A stretch of 64,000 nucleotides of DNA from an uncultured Flavobacteriaceae bacterium (GTDB taxonomy: Bacteria; Bacteroidota; Bacteroidia; Flavobacteriales; Flavobacteriaceae). The notes beneath the pieces were generated by a model, which saw nothing but the letters and a program-made list of their open reading frames with translations, was not told the DNA's origin and did no database searches. The stretch's first letter is position 1; each line of letters starts with the position of its first letter. The translations under genes and the position numbers were made by a program. The stretch covers positions 62,001-126,000 of the forward strand of contig CANMXP010000011.1 in NCBI GenBank assembly GCA_947501845.1, written 5' to 3'. Of this stretch, positions 46,529-54,685 are shown one piece after another.

Positions 46529-47683
46529 ATGCTTTTTGAAGAGGTTTTAGGTCAGGATCATATAAAAAAACATTTAACACAAAGTGTTGATAATGGTAGA
46601 ATTCCGCACGCACAATTATTTGTTGGGAATGAAGGCTGTGGTACCTTACCAATGGCATTAGCTTATGCTCAATATATTCTGTGTTCGAATACGGGTGGAG
46701 AAAACACAACAGGAAATGACGCTTGTAACCTAAAGTTTAAAAACATATCGCATCCCGACTTACATTTTGCTTTTCCAGTGACTACTAGCAACAAGGCAAA
46801 AAGTCATCCAGTTTCTAGTCTTTATCTTGAAGAGTGGCGCCAATTGTTAAAAGAACAGCCTTACGGGAATCTTTTTGATTGGTATAAATTGCTTGGTGTT
46901 GATAACAAACAAGGACAAATAGGTGTGGATGAGGCACATGATATTGTAAAATCCTTAACTTTAAAATCTTACGAGGGCGGTTATAAAATCATGCTTATTT
47001 GGATGGCTGAAAAAATGAATGTTGCCTGTGCCAATAAGCTTTTAAAGCTTATTGAAGAGCCGCCAAATAAAACCATTTTTATTCTTATTGCCGAAGATGA
47101 GGAACAAATAATTAATACCATTAGATCACGTTGCCAAATTCTACACTTTCCACCTTTGGCAGAGGATGTTATAAAGGATGCTTTGGTTAAAAATTATAGC
47201 TTAGATATGGCTATTGCTACTAAAATTGCACATCAATCTAATGGAAATTATAATAAAGCTTGCGATCTGGTATACCAAGATTCTGAAGACTTACAATTTG
47301 AAGAATGGTTTATTTTCTGGATTCGGAGTGCCTTTAAGGCAAAAGGCAATAAAGCTGCCATACACGATCTTATTTCCTGGAGCGAAGATATTGCCAAAAC
47401 AGGACGCGAAACACAAAAGCAATTTTTACATTTCTGCTTAGATTTTTTTAGGCAAGCCTTATTGTTAAATTATAGTGCTACAGATTTGGTTTATTTAGAG
47501 CCAAAAGCACCAAAGTTTAAATTAGAAAATTTTGCGCCTTTTATACATGGTAACAATGTTTTAGAAATTAGCGACGAAATTCAAGATGCCATTTATCATA
47601 TTGAGCGCAATGGCAATTCTAAAATTATTCTAACCGATCTGTCTATCAAGCTTACTCGTTTGCTTCATAAAAAACCTTCGTGA
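46529..47683 (+). CDS. holB: DNA polymerase III subunit delta prime
   Basis: A 384-residue clamp-loader subunit. It starts MLFEEVLGQDHIKKHLTQSV and HAQLFVGNEGCG, a degenerate P-loop lacking the lysine, as is normal for delta prime. It has VDEAHDIVKSL, ANKLLKLIEEPPNKTIFILI (clamp-loader box) and RSRCQILHFP (SRC motif). Only two cysteines remain in the zinc-module region (about 51-70). It stands alone between divergent DUF2652 and convergent SDR genes. Confidence 0.92.
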   Translation: MLFEEVLGQDHIKKHLTQSVDNGRIPHAQLFVGNEGCGTLPMALAYAQYILCSNTGGENTTGNDACNLKFKNISHPDLHFAFPVTTSNKAKSHPVSSLYLEEWRQLLKEQPYGNLFDWYKLLGVDNKQGQIGVDEAHDIVKSLTLKSYEGGYKIMLIWMAEKMNVACANKLLKLIEEPPNKTIFILIAEDEEQIINTIRSRCQILHFPPLAEDVIKDALVKNYSLDMAIATKIAHQSNGNYNKACDLVYQDSEDLQFEEWFIFWIRSAFKAKGNKAAIHDLISWSEDIAKTGRETQKQFLHFCLDFFRQALLLNYSATDLVYLEPKAPKFKLENFAPFIHGNNVLEISDEIQDAIYHIERNGNSKIILTDLSIKLTRLLHKKPS

Positions 47684-47768
47684 TGAGTTGAACATAAGTT
47701 TTTGGCTCAAATGGTCAAAAAAATAAAATTCTATTATTTAACTCGACATAGGCTTTGATTAATATAAC

Positions 47769-48596
47769 TTACACCTTCACTCTCAGTAAATTTTTACCTT
47801 CATTGATAACATCTTTTTTATTGGCAATTGCTTCATCAATATTTTTATCATCAGAGAAAAAATACCGCCCACTTAATTCATCTGCTTTCCCGCTAATCAA
47901 AGCAGTTATCAAACCTATTGAATCTTGAGGTTTAGACATTTCTCCATACTTAAATACTTGTTCAAGCTTAGGCATATACCTTCTTGCTACGTTTGATTCT
48001 ACCAGCATTTCAGTACGTTTATTTTTTATAAACCCTGGATTAAAAGAAAACACTTTTATATTTAAATTTTCCGCTTTCAATTCCAGACTAACCGTTTCTA
48101 TAAACTTGACTATAGCGGTTTTTGCAGCTCCATAAGCAGAGCCAAACGGTTTTGGTTCTTGCACACCTCCACCACCAAGATTTATTATATATCCAAAATT
48201 TCTGGTTTTCATAAGGTTAATAGCTGTTCGTGTACCCAAAAAAGCGGTGTATAAATTTAAGGAAACTTCGGCCCACCAGTTTTCTGGCTCCAATTCCCAA
48301 GTTGGCCCTATAGCATCATGATTGTTAACACCCACATTATTAATCCAAATGTCTATGCCTCCTATTTCCTTAACAATTTTACGGCCAACACTTTCAACGG
48401 CTTGGTCATGCATCATATCACACACTTCAAAGGAAGCACTTCCTCCTTTACATTTAATAATGCTTACCAATTCCTGTAAGCGTTCTTGGTTCCTCCCAAT
48501 ACAAATAATATGGTGATTTTTATTTGCTAAACCTTTGGCAAGCATACCACCAATACCACCACTGGCTCCTGTAATTACAATGTTTTTTTGAGACAT
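47769..48596 (-). CDS. Classical short-chain dehydrogenase/reductase with altered active site
   Basis: A 275-residue SDR. It has ITGASGGIGGMLA at about 8-20 and NNVGVN (NNAG-equivalent) near 87, so NAD(P) binding is intact, and the YGAAK pair is present at about 160-164. The catalytic serine expected about 13 residues before the tyrosine is replaced by glycine (NLGGGG). Substrate is unknown. It converges with holB, with 85 bp between and no clear terminator. Confidence 0.88.
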   Translation of the reverse strand: MSQKNIVITGASGGIGGMLAKGLANKNHHIICIGRNQERLQELVSIIKCKGGSASFEVCDMMHDQAVESVGRKIVKEIGGIDIWINNVGVNNHDAIGPTWELEPENWWAEVSLNLYTAFLGTRTAINLMKTRNFGYIINLGGGGVQEPKPFGSAYGAAKTAIVKFIETVSLELKAENLNIKVFSFNPGFIKNKRTEMLVESNVARRYMPKLEQVFKYGEMSKPQDSIGLITALISGKADELSGRYFFSDDKNIDEAIANKKDVINEGKNLLRVKV

Positions 48597-48770
48597 AATC
48601 TATTGGAATAGTAAGAGTAAACCTCAAAGTTAGGGAATTAAAATTATGCCTGAGAAATGCCCATAGTTTTTGAGGTTGACCCACTCCAAAAGCACAAAAA
48701 AAGCTATTACTCAAAAAAAGAAACAGCTTCTATAAATGTGGTCTCCCTGCTTCTTCACGCTAGTGACAAA

Positions 48771-48812
48771 GAATCACGGATTGCAACCTTAAATCCGCGC
48801 TATTAGGGTAGC
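48771..48812. repeat. REP-like palindromic element, left copy
   Basis: The stretch with CACGGATTGCAACCTTAAATCCGCGCTATTAG can fold as an imperfect hairpin (GCGGATTT-type arms). It is about 70% identical in direct orientation to the element at 49335-49369. The pair flanks a gene remnant. Confidence 0.55.
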
Positions 48813-48815
48813 AGC

Positions 48816-49298
48816 TTGCAGTTGGCCTTAGAAAATAAAGAACTGAAAAAAAGCAAAGATGCCATTTACGAAAAATTAAAAGACTTAATTAATATCCCAG
48901 ATGCTATTGGCTATGCTTATGCCATAAACGGAGAAATTTATGGTGTCGAAATATATAACAACAAACAACTTTTTGCCGATTTGTGGGATAAAATATTAGA
49001 ATCTGTAATTGTAGAAGCCATTAGTAAAGAAGGTGAAGCTGTTACGGCAGAGAAGACAAAAAAAGAAGTTTTGGCTTATATAAACGCCGTAAAAATCAAT
49101 GATAAAAAGACAGCCAAGAAGCTTAATAAGGCAACAAACTTTAAAACTATTAAGAATAAAAAGGGAAACATCGTTTTTTCAACTGAAGATCTGGAAAAGC
49201 AAAAGTGGATTCATAAAAGTTATATGAAAATTGATACGGCTGCTGTAGCACAGAATGAAAACCTGTTACAAAGAAACGATACCCAAAAGTATGAATAA
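48816..49298 (+). pseudogene. Truncated DUF6569-like protein, C-terminal fragment
   Basis: The 160-codon frame begins directly after a REP-like element with only TTG available as start (TAG at 48804 closes it upstream). The encoded IPDAIGYAYAINGEIYGVEIY then LFADLWDKILESVIVEAI resembles the C-terminal part of DUF6569 (ARPP-1-like) proteins, which normally have a further 200 or so residues before this. The tail (KKTAKKLNKATNFKTIKNKK) is basic. I read it as the remnant of a gene whose 5' part was lost; expression as a short protein is not excluded. Confidence 0.55.
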
Positions 49299-49334
49299 AA
49301 AAAGATTGAGGGTTTGTCTTTTTAAAATTGACCT

Positions 49335-49369
49335 GATAGCGCGGATTTATACCTTAAATCTGTGCTATC
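49335..49369. repeat. REP-like palindromic element, right copy
   Basis: GATAGCGCGGATTTA (49335-49349) pairs with TAAATCTGTGCTATC (49355-49369) with two G-T pairs and a 5-base loop. The left copy is at 48771-48812. The GCGGATT core is the kind seen in REP elements mobilised by RAYT transposases; no such transposase is in the window. Confidence 0.6.
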
Positions 49370-49380
49370 GAGGTTTGACA

Positions 49381-49833
49381 TCAGTTTAATAAGGAATTAA
49401 ACCATCTTTCAAATTTCTGTTTGTCATATGGTGAAGTATCAATAACATTCAATTCAAAGTTATTTGTAAATGTAACCATATCGACACCTTTTTTACTAAT
49501 CAACACAATCAGAATAACCGAACCTTCTCCAAGATTGTCCTTAAGAGCAAAAGCCGTCAATTCCTCAACCTCGATTATTCTCTTTTTTAGTAATTTCCAA
49601 TTTTCTATACTTTCGCCATATCTTTCCAATTTTTTCAAAAAATTACTTTTACTGTATCCAGATGCATCTAAGTAATAATCATAAAAGTCATAAAAATTCA
49701 GTACCTCACTGGTTACATTTTCGATAGGAATATATTTAAGCTCTGTACTTTCGGCTGTTGTCCACAGGAATTGTTGTGCAGATAGTGTTTGAGTCAAAAT
49801 TGATAGACAGAAAAGTAAAATTAACTTACTCAT
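49381..49833 (-). CDS. Hypothetical secreted protein
   Basis: A 150-residue protein with a clear Sec signal peptide (MSKLILLFCLSILTQTLSAQ, cleavage probable after SAQ). The mature part of about 130 residues has no motif I recognise; it is mixed alpha/beta in character with a conserved-looking hydrophobic stretch GSVILIVLISKKGVDMVTF. It lies immediately after the right REP-like element on the opposite strand and has no evident operon partner. Function unknown. Confidence 0.65.
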   Translation of the reverse strand: MSKLILLFCLSILTQTLSAQQFLWTTAESTELKYIPIENVTSEVLNFYDFYDYYLDASGYSKSNFLKKLERYGESIENWKLLKKRIIEVEELTAFALKDNLGEGSVILIVLISKKGVDMVTFTNNFELNVIDTSPYDKQKFERWFNSLLN

Positions 49834-50006
49834 ATTATTTATTTAAGGAATACTTTTAAATATTGTCTTTTCCTTTAATAAGGATGGGTTTTTATTGTAC
49901 TGAACGTTTATAATTAGTAAAAGGAAACGAACCAGATAAAAATCTTTAAAATTTTCCGAGTACACTCAGAACCAGCAATTAATTATACATGTAGACATCT
50001 GTCCTT

Positions 50007-50849
50007 TTATGATTTGAATTTTTTAATTACTTCTTTTATATCACTCTTTTTCATTATTGGTTCAAGTCCTAATTCGTTTTCAAACCTTTTTAATTTCTTT
50101 CTATTAAAATGGAATTTTTGAATAAGTTTTATTTTAAAATACCTTTTGTGCTTTTTCTTTTTTAAACGCACACTCATTTTCAATAACAAACTTTCATATA
50201 ATGAATAAAGAGCTACGGAGTATAGAAATGGTAAAGTTGCAAAAGTCAAGATAATAGGAAGTGTAAAAGTTTTTAATGTCTTTACACTTAAGAAATCTGA
50301 AGGGTTCTGTGAAGTCTTATATAGCATTATGCAAAACATTGTAAAAGTTATGATAGCTAATAAGCCACTTAATAAATTAGAAATTTGATTATATTCTTTC
50401 TTATTCTCACCGAATACTTGCAAAAGACCTATAAAGAGAATTATCGGCATAATTATTAGTTCAACAGCTATAGGGAAACTGTAGAAGTTTGCAATGAATT
50501 CAACCAATACAATTCCTTTTAAACTATCATAAACGATAGTTCTAAAATAATTTTTTTCTGAGTCCACTTTTTCAAAACTAAATACCAAAGGAATACCAGC
50601 AAATACAAACCAATAAATAGAATCTTTAAGAAAATCCAAATTCCAAAAACCTATAATAGATAAGACTAGTATAATTAGTTCTACATAAATTAACGTCATA
50701 AAAAAGACATCAACAAGCTGACGTGAGAATAGTGCAGAAAACACAGGTTTTAAACCTTTCCGAATTGATTTGCTTGTAAGCAAAATTATTAAAATTATAG
50801 AAAACCATATTAAAATGGAGAGTTCTCGATTACTAAAAATATTAATCAA
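50007..50849 (-). CDS. Hypothetical polytopic membrane protein
   Basis: A 280-residue protein with about seven membrane helices (about 10-28, 45-68, 78-93, 112-145 as two, 158-176, 193-220) and a basic C-terminal cytoplasmic tail rich in lysine (KKKKHKRYFKIKLIQKFHF). No catalytic or transport motif is recognisable. It is 87 bp after the HELLH protein gene on the same strand, so the two may be cotranscribed. Function unknown. Confidence 0.6.
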   Translation of the reverse strand: MINIFSNRELSILIWFSIILIILLTSKSIRKGLKPVFSALFSRQLVDVFFMTLIYVELIILVLSIIGFWNLDFLKDSIYWFVFAGIPLVFSFEKVDSEKNYFRTIVYDSLKGIVLVEFIANFYSFPIAVELIIMPIILFIGLLQVFGENKKEYNQISNLLSGLLAIITFTMFCIMLYKTSQNPSDFLSVKTLKTFTLPIILTFATLPFLYSVALYSLYESLLLKMSVRLKKKKHKRYFKIKLIQKFHFNRKKLKRFENELGLEPIMKKSDIKEVIKKFKS

Positions 50850-50936
50850 TTTTATAGTATTAATGTGTTGATATTCATTTTTTTATAAAAATTGCAATTA
50901 GTTACATGTTCAAGAATATAAAATGAATTAATATTT

Positions 50937-51659
50937 TTAGTAATCAAGAAAATCACCACATTTGATTTTTCTTTTTTCTAAATATTGATTTAATTCTAAT
51001 CCAAAATCAGAAAATTTTTCAGCTAAATTATAATCTTGTGAGTTATCCCATTTTGCGTCAAAATCTGAGATAATTTTAAATAGAATAGGTTTGAGTTCTT
51101 TTAGTTTTAATAGATATTTTGCACATTTTACTTCATCTATTTTAACTACATTATTCATTAAAGAAATTGTATGACCTATGAATTTTTCCACAGAGCAACA
51201 GACAGTTTTCCTTGATTTGCTTAAGTTTTTAATGTTTATTAAATCCCTTTTGCTAAATAAAATTCTTTCTTGAACAAAACTTTCTTCTGAAAAGTTCATT
51301 GATTTGAAAAAAGGGAACATCTTTTTGTGGGAACTAAAATTATAAATTTCAGCAACCAAATTACTGTCTAATAAAAATGAAAAAGCATACTCGCCAATAA
51401 TATTATGAATTACTTCCTCCAAACTAGAAAGCCCAAGATGATCCATGTATATATGCAATAATTCATGAGTGAAAGAGTGATGTTCTATAAGCTGAGTTGG
51501 TGTTATTATTATAGCAGTTTGTCCGTCCGCTTTTCCTTTCCATGAGGTTTCTGTTATATCTAAGAAAAGTGTGAATGAATATTCTTCTTTTAGTTCGTTC
51601 CAAATAGAAATGTTTTGTTTATTAATGTATGATTCTATTTGCGAAGTAATATCTTTCAT
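50937..51659 (-). CDS. Predicted zincin-like protein with HELLH motif
   Basis: A 240-residue soluble protein. Residues 65-69 are HELLH inside SFTHELLHIYMDH, the HExxH zinc-metalloprotease pattern. A glutamate-rich helix follows with EEVIHNIIGEYAFSFLL near 82-98, where a third ligand could lie. The rest is helical with two adjacent cysteines (CCSVE near 154). Family is not recognised; ImmA/IrrE-like or minigluzincin folds are possible. Starts at ATG 51659; the 127-bp interval upstream shows nothing clear. Confidence 0.6.
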   Translation of the reverse strand: MKDITSQIESYINKQNISIWNELKEEYSFTLFLDITETSWKGKADGQTAIIITPTQLIEHHSFTHELLHIYMDHLGLSSLEEVIHNIIGEYAFSFLLDSNLVAEIYNFSSHKKMFPFFKSMNFSEESFVQERILFSKRDLINIKNLSKSRKTVCCSVEKFIGHTISLMNNVVKIDEVKCAKYLLKLKELKPILFKIISDFDAKWDNSQDYNLAEKFSDFGLELNQYLEKRKIKCGDFLDY

Positions 51660-51786
51660 TTAGTGTTTATGTGTAAAAACAGTTTTATGGTTGATCATCT
51701 AATTTAGCAAAATGAAAATCCGCGAGGATTTTTGTAAGTAGGCTGGAACTAACATAAATTATAGAATACTTTATTGTGTACAGTTT

Positions 51787-52353
51787 TTATTTTACTCTCA
51801 ATATTACTTTTATAAAAATCGGTTTCGTTTCGTCAATTACTTTTTTAAGGTTTAAATTTTCAACATCAAATTCTTCATCTGGATTGTTTTGTAATTTGTC
51901 CCCCAAGTAGGCATAGCATTCTTTTCCATGTTTTAAATTCAGGACTTGAAACAAATAAAAAGAATGTTGGTATTCGTTTTTTATTTCTTCACTGTTTGTC
52001 AATCCTATATTGCAACTATAATATTCCCACTCTCCATCTTCATTTGGATAAGGTTCGTAATCCTTTAGTTTTATTCCTTTTTGAAGTTGGTTATTTTTAA
52101 TAATTCCATAGATAAATTCGCATGTATTAAATTCGGTGGCTGGGTCAAGTTTACAATCAGTTACGTACTTCAAGAGTTGCTGAAATTGATTCTCTGCATA
52201 TTTAAAGTTTCTATGAATTTTTGTATAATTACTTATATGGTTCAAATCTCCGAAACCACTGATTTCCGAGAGTTTTTCTATTGCCTGTTCTAATTCTTTT
52301 CCAACTTTTTGATATTTGGAATGTAATACAGTATATTTTTCTTCGTATGTCAT
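51787..52353 (-). CDS. Hypothetical protein, unassigned
   Basis: A 188-residue soluble protein with an N-terminal coiled-coil-prone helix (YEEKYTVLHSKYQKVGKELEQAIEKL) and an acidic middle part (DYEPYPNEDGEWEYYSC). It ends KPIFIKVILRVK. No family match is evident to me. Its start is 8 bp downstream of the next membrane-protein gene's stop, suggesting a two-gene unit. Function unknown. Confidence 0.55.
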   Translation of the reverse strand: MTYEEKYTVLHSKYQKVGKELEQAIEKLSEISGFGDLNHISNYTKIHRNFKYAENQFQQLLKYVTDCKLDPATEFNTCEFIYGIIKNNQLQKGIKLKDYEPYPNEDGEWEYYSCNIGLTNSEEIKNEYQHSFYLFQVLNLKHGKECYAYLGDKLQNNPDEEFDVENLNLKKVIDETKPIFIKVILRVK

Positions 52354-52361
52354 TTTAAATT

Positions 52362-52844
52362 TTAATAAGTTATTACTTTTATTGCCAGATAAATAGATAT
52401 TGAAATAGTTATTACGATTGCAAATAAAGATTTTAGATTCTGCCTGTTTATCATTTTCCCATATTTAGCAACGTCTTTATCAAAATTCCAATTCATTCTT
52501 TGGGATGCGTGTCTATATATTCCCATTTGTTGCCGTTCCAAAAAAACTAAATAACCTAAAACTGAGATAGGTAAAATAACTAACCATAGACTAACAATTG
52601 GATTATCAGTCGGAAATTTACCAAGTCCAAAAAAGGATGCAATTAAAATTCCGTTTATTGTAAATAGTTTGTCGTGAATTCGGTCAAAAGTAGATTGGAT
52701 TTTTTTGCTTGCTTCTTCTCCTTCTTTTTCGGCTTTTTCAATCAGTTTGTCTCCTTCGGCACTCATTTCGTTAGTAGAAATTCTAGCTTCATTTTTTGCT
52801 AGCATCTCTAATATTTTCTGTAATATTTTATTTGTTTCGTTCAT
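52362..52844 (-). CDS. Hypothetical two-helix membrane protein
   Basis: From ATG 52844 the protein has 160 residues: an acidic, coiled-coil-like N-terminal segment (about 1-60), two membrane helices around 66-105, an arginine-rich loop (ERQQMGIYRHASQRMNW), and a final membrane helix at about 138-157. An upstream start at 52898 is rejected because a perfect -7 box lies between. The layout recalls SLATT-type effectors but this is only topology. It lies 8 bp before the 188-residue protein gene. Confidence 0.6.
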   Translation of the reverse strand: MNETNKILQKILEMLAKNEARISTNEMSAEGDKLIEKAEKEGEEASKKIQSTFDRIHDKLFTINGILIASFFGLGKFPTDNPIVSLWLVILPISVLGYLVFLERQQMGIYRHASQRMNWNFDKDVAKYGKMINRQNLKSLFAIVITISISIYLAIKVITY

Positions 52845-52847
52845 TTC

Positions 52848-52855
52848 CAAAATTA
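52848..52855 (-). promoter_or_regulatory. -7 box upstream of the two-helix membrane protein
   Basis: Minus-strand TAATTTTG matches TAnnTTTG, 3 bp before the ATG at 52844. It supports the shorter start and a leaderless mRNA. Confidence 0.45.
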
Positions 52856-53158
52856 CATACAACTTATTTATATGCAGAACTTTCATCCATTTACACACCC
52901 ATTTTAAAGACTATACGGAACTTCAAATTGCTTCTATCATTTTATCCATGTTTCTTAATTTCAAGTAAGACCACGAACAAAACAATTTATACACCAAATG
53001 TAAATCGCTTTACAAAATATATAATACGGAAAACCGTAAGCGCTCTAAAATAAAATGCTTAATTAATTATAGGGAGAAATTAAATATACTAAATAATAGT
53101 AAGGAATTACTCTATTAAAACGAAAAATAAAAAATAGATTTATCTGGACAGCTATCTA

Positions 53159-53443
53159 CTATTTAGATTTATTTGATAGCTTTTTATATTTATTCATATC
53201 AAAATTGAAAAGCTCATTTATTGTAACCTGCAATTCTTTTGAGATAAGTAAAAGAGTTTCATATCTTGGATTTGTATTTCCTCTTTCAATTTCGCCAACA
53301 GTTTTTTTTGCATGACCAGTCCTTAGGCTTAATTCTTCTTGGGAAATATATTTGTTTGTATCTGGGTTTATAACCTTACTTCTAAGTTCTCTTATTCGGT
53401 AACCTAAAGCCTCTTTTTCTCTTTTGAAACTTTTCTTCTCCAT
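53159..53443 (-). CDS. XRE-family transcriptional regulator
   Basis: A 94-residue protein consisting of one Cro/CI-type helix-turn-helix domain. It has LGYRIRELRSK, ISQEELSLRTGHAKKTVGEIERGNTNPRYETLLLISKEL (helices 2 and 3 with the usual S-x-EL and E-x-G-x-x-x-P positions) and a hydrophobic C-terminal helix. It likely binds DNA as a dimer and could regulate neighbouring accessory genes. No operator is visible. The gene is alone on its strand here, 715 bp from the membrane-protein start at 52844 via a 260-bp empty gap. Confidence 0.88.
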   Translation of the reverse strand: MEKKSFKREKEALGYRIRELRSKVINPDTNKYISQEELSLRTGHAKKTVGEIERGNTNPRYETLLLISKELQVTINELFNFDMNKYKKLSNKSK

Positions 53444-53472
53444 AAGAGTAAATTTCTCATATTAAAACCAAA

Positions 53473-53500
53473 AAAAAGGACACTTATATGTATCCTTTTT
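53473..53500 (-). terminator. Terminator downstream of the 53513-53734 frame
   Basis: AAAAAGGA-C-AC pairs with GT-A-TCCTTTTT around TTATAT. On the minus strand the stem is followed by eight T in a row (including the arm), so it should end a minus-strand transcript coming from 53734. Confidence 0.6.
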
Positions 53501-53512
53501 GAAGTTATTTTC

Positions 53513-53734
53513 TTATGTTTGTAAAAGAATTACATTATTAATGTAGTTTTGCGATTCTTCGTATAGAAAATATTTGAAGCATTCGCTTTGAGTCTCGTCC
53601 TTGAAAACTGGTAATTTTTGCAACGAGCTGATAAGTAAGATGCTCACGTCTATGGGCGTGGGCTCACTTATTGTTGCAAGGTATACCAGTACCACAAGGG
53701 CAATAAGTTGAGTTCCGCGCCTTTTTGTTTCCAC
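53513..53734 (-). other. Possible small gene or remnant with internal hairpin
   Basis: A 73-codon frame starts at GTG (no ATG). Its C-terminal half, LPVFKDETQSECFKYFL then YEESQNYINNV, reads like real protein; its first half overlaps a bulged inverted repeat. A second, overlapping 24-codon frame opens at ATG 53738. A terminator follows at 53473-53500, so the stretch is probably transcribed. It could be a truncated gene, a small protein, or an RNA. No family is recognised. Confidence 0.3.
53618..53679. repeat. Bulged inverted repeat
   Basis: TTGCAAC (53618-53624) pairs with GTTGCAA (53673-53679), ATAAGT (53631-53636) with ACTTAT (53666-53671), and CACG (53645-53648) with CGTG (53657-53660). 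Three colinear stems with bulges form one long hairpin, locally more G+C rich than its surroundings. Confidence 0.55.
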
Positions 53735-53901
53735 TCATTAAGGTCTTAATGGTATGTTATCTCATTTTTAAGGGAACTTCAACTTTATAGAACATTATAA
53801 AATAAGCTTTTAAACTTTAAATAGTGATGTGCTATTTTTTATTTAAAGAGCACTTGTGATGCGTAACCACAAGGATAAAGGAAAACCTAAAAACCGAATC
53901 C

Positions 53902-54159
53902 ATGAAAAAAACCAAAGTTAATAATTCGCGTGAAATCTTGATTTTAACACACGATGCACTTTCAAATTCCTTAATGCTAATAATTAATCGAACGTCTCTT
54001 AAAGACGAAGCAAAAAAGCATTGCAAACTGGCATTAAAAGTTATTGGAATCATTTTAGCCGATTTAAAATACGATACAGGAACTCATTTGTTAATGAAAA
54101 AAGAATTCGATCCATTCTTTGCTTCATTTCCTGCAGAATACTACAACAAAAGAGAATAG
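53902..54159 (+). CDS. Hypothetical small protein
   Basis: An 85-residue protein from ATG 53902, starting MKKTKVNNSREILILTHDAL. It is predicted mostly helical, with a final YDTGTHLLMKKEFDPFFASFP segment that looks conserved in character. It has no signal peptide and no motif I recognise. It is followed, out of frame, by a 35-codon open stretch ending at 54264 (VAKNIESCIKTNAIVYNLED), which could be another remnant. It precedes the truncated sigma factor on the same strand. Confidence that it is a real gene is moderate. Confidence 0.45.
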   Translation: MKKTKVNNSREILILTHDALSNSLMLIINRTSLKDEAKKHCKLALKVIGIILADLKYDTGTHLLMKKEFDPFFASFPAEYYNKRE

Positions 54160-54266
54160 AAAATTGGTTTGTGTTTATACGGTAGCAAAAAACATAGAAT
54201 CTTGTATTAAAACCAATGCCATTGTTTACAACCTGGAAGATAAAACCGAAAACACCTTGATTTAAA

Positions 54267-54518
54267 ATGATAGGGAGTAAAAAAGAATTCACGCTTAAGT
54301 GTTTTGAACAGCTTTTTGAAAGCTTGTATCCGCAACTTTGTGTGTTTGCATACAGGTATCTCGAAGATTTGGATACCTCTAAAAGCTTAGTACAGGCCGT
54401 TTTTTTAAGGGTTTGGGAAGATCAAATTGCTTTTCAAAATGAAAAACATAGAACACACTATTTTTATAAAGCTGTAAAAAATGAATGCCTCAATTATTTA
54501 AAAACGAAACAGCTTTAA
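54267..54518 (+). pseudogene. Truncated ECF sigma factor (region 2 only)
   Basis: The 83-codon frame matches ECF sigma-70 region 2: FEQLFESLYPQLCVFAYRYL near 13-32, then LVQAVFLRVWED (QExFxxxWE-type core) near 41-52 and a C-terminal FYKAVKNECLNYLKTK. A complete ECF sigma of about 180-190 residues would continue through region 4, but the frame stops at 54518 and the next 150 bp show no region 4 in any frame. It is thus probably a non-functional remnant. No anti-sigma or TonB-receptor gene follows. Confidence 0.65.
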
Positions 54519-54649
54519 AGCCCATGGGTTTTTAAATTCACGGGGGTTCTGTAGTTATTATCATAGAAAAAAACTGTTAAAATATTCTTTTGATTGTGAG
54601 CAATCAAAATTGACTATTCAATTTTATTGAGGGAAAATAGTCAAATATC

Positions 54650-54673
54650 AAGCCTCCGAAAAAAAGGAGGCTT
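54650..54673 (+). terminator. Intrinsic terminator after the sigma remnant
   Basis: AAGCCTCC (54650-54657) pairs with GGAGGCTT (54666-54673) around an A-rich loop, followed by TTT on the plus strand. It ends plus-strand transcription in front of the convergent operon. The minus strand lacks a U run behind the stem. Confidence 0.75.
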
Positions 54674-54685
54674 TTTAGTATACCT

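Noticed and set aside
54650-54673. Terminator for the minus-strand operon
   Set aside because: The U run follows the stem only on the plus strand; it belongs to the sigma-remnant transcript.
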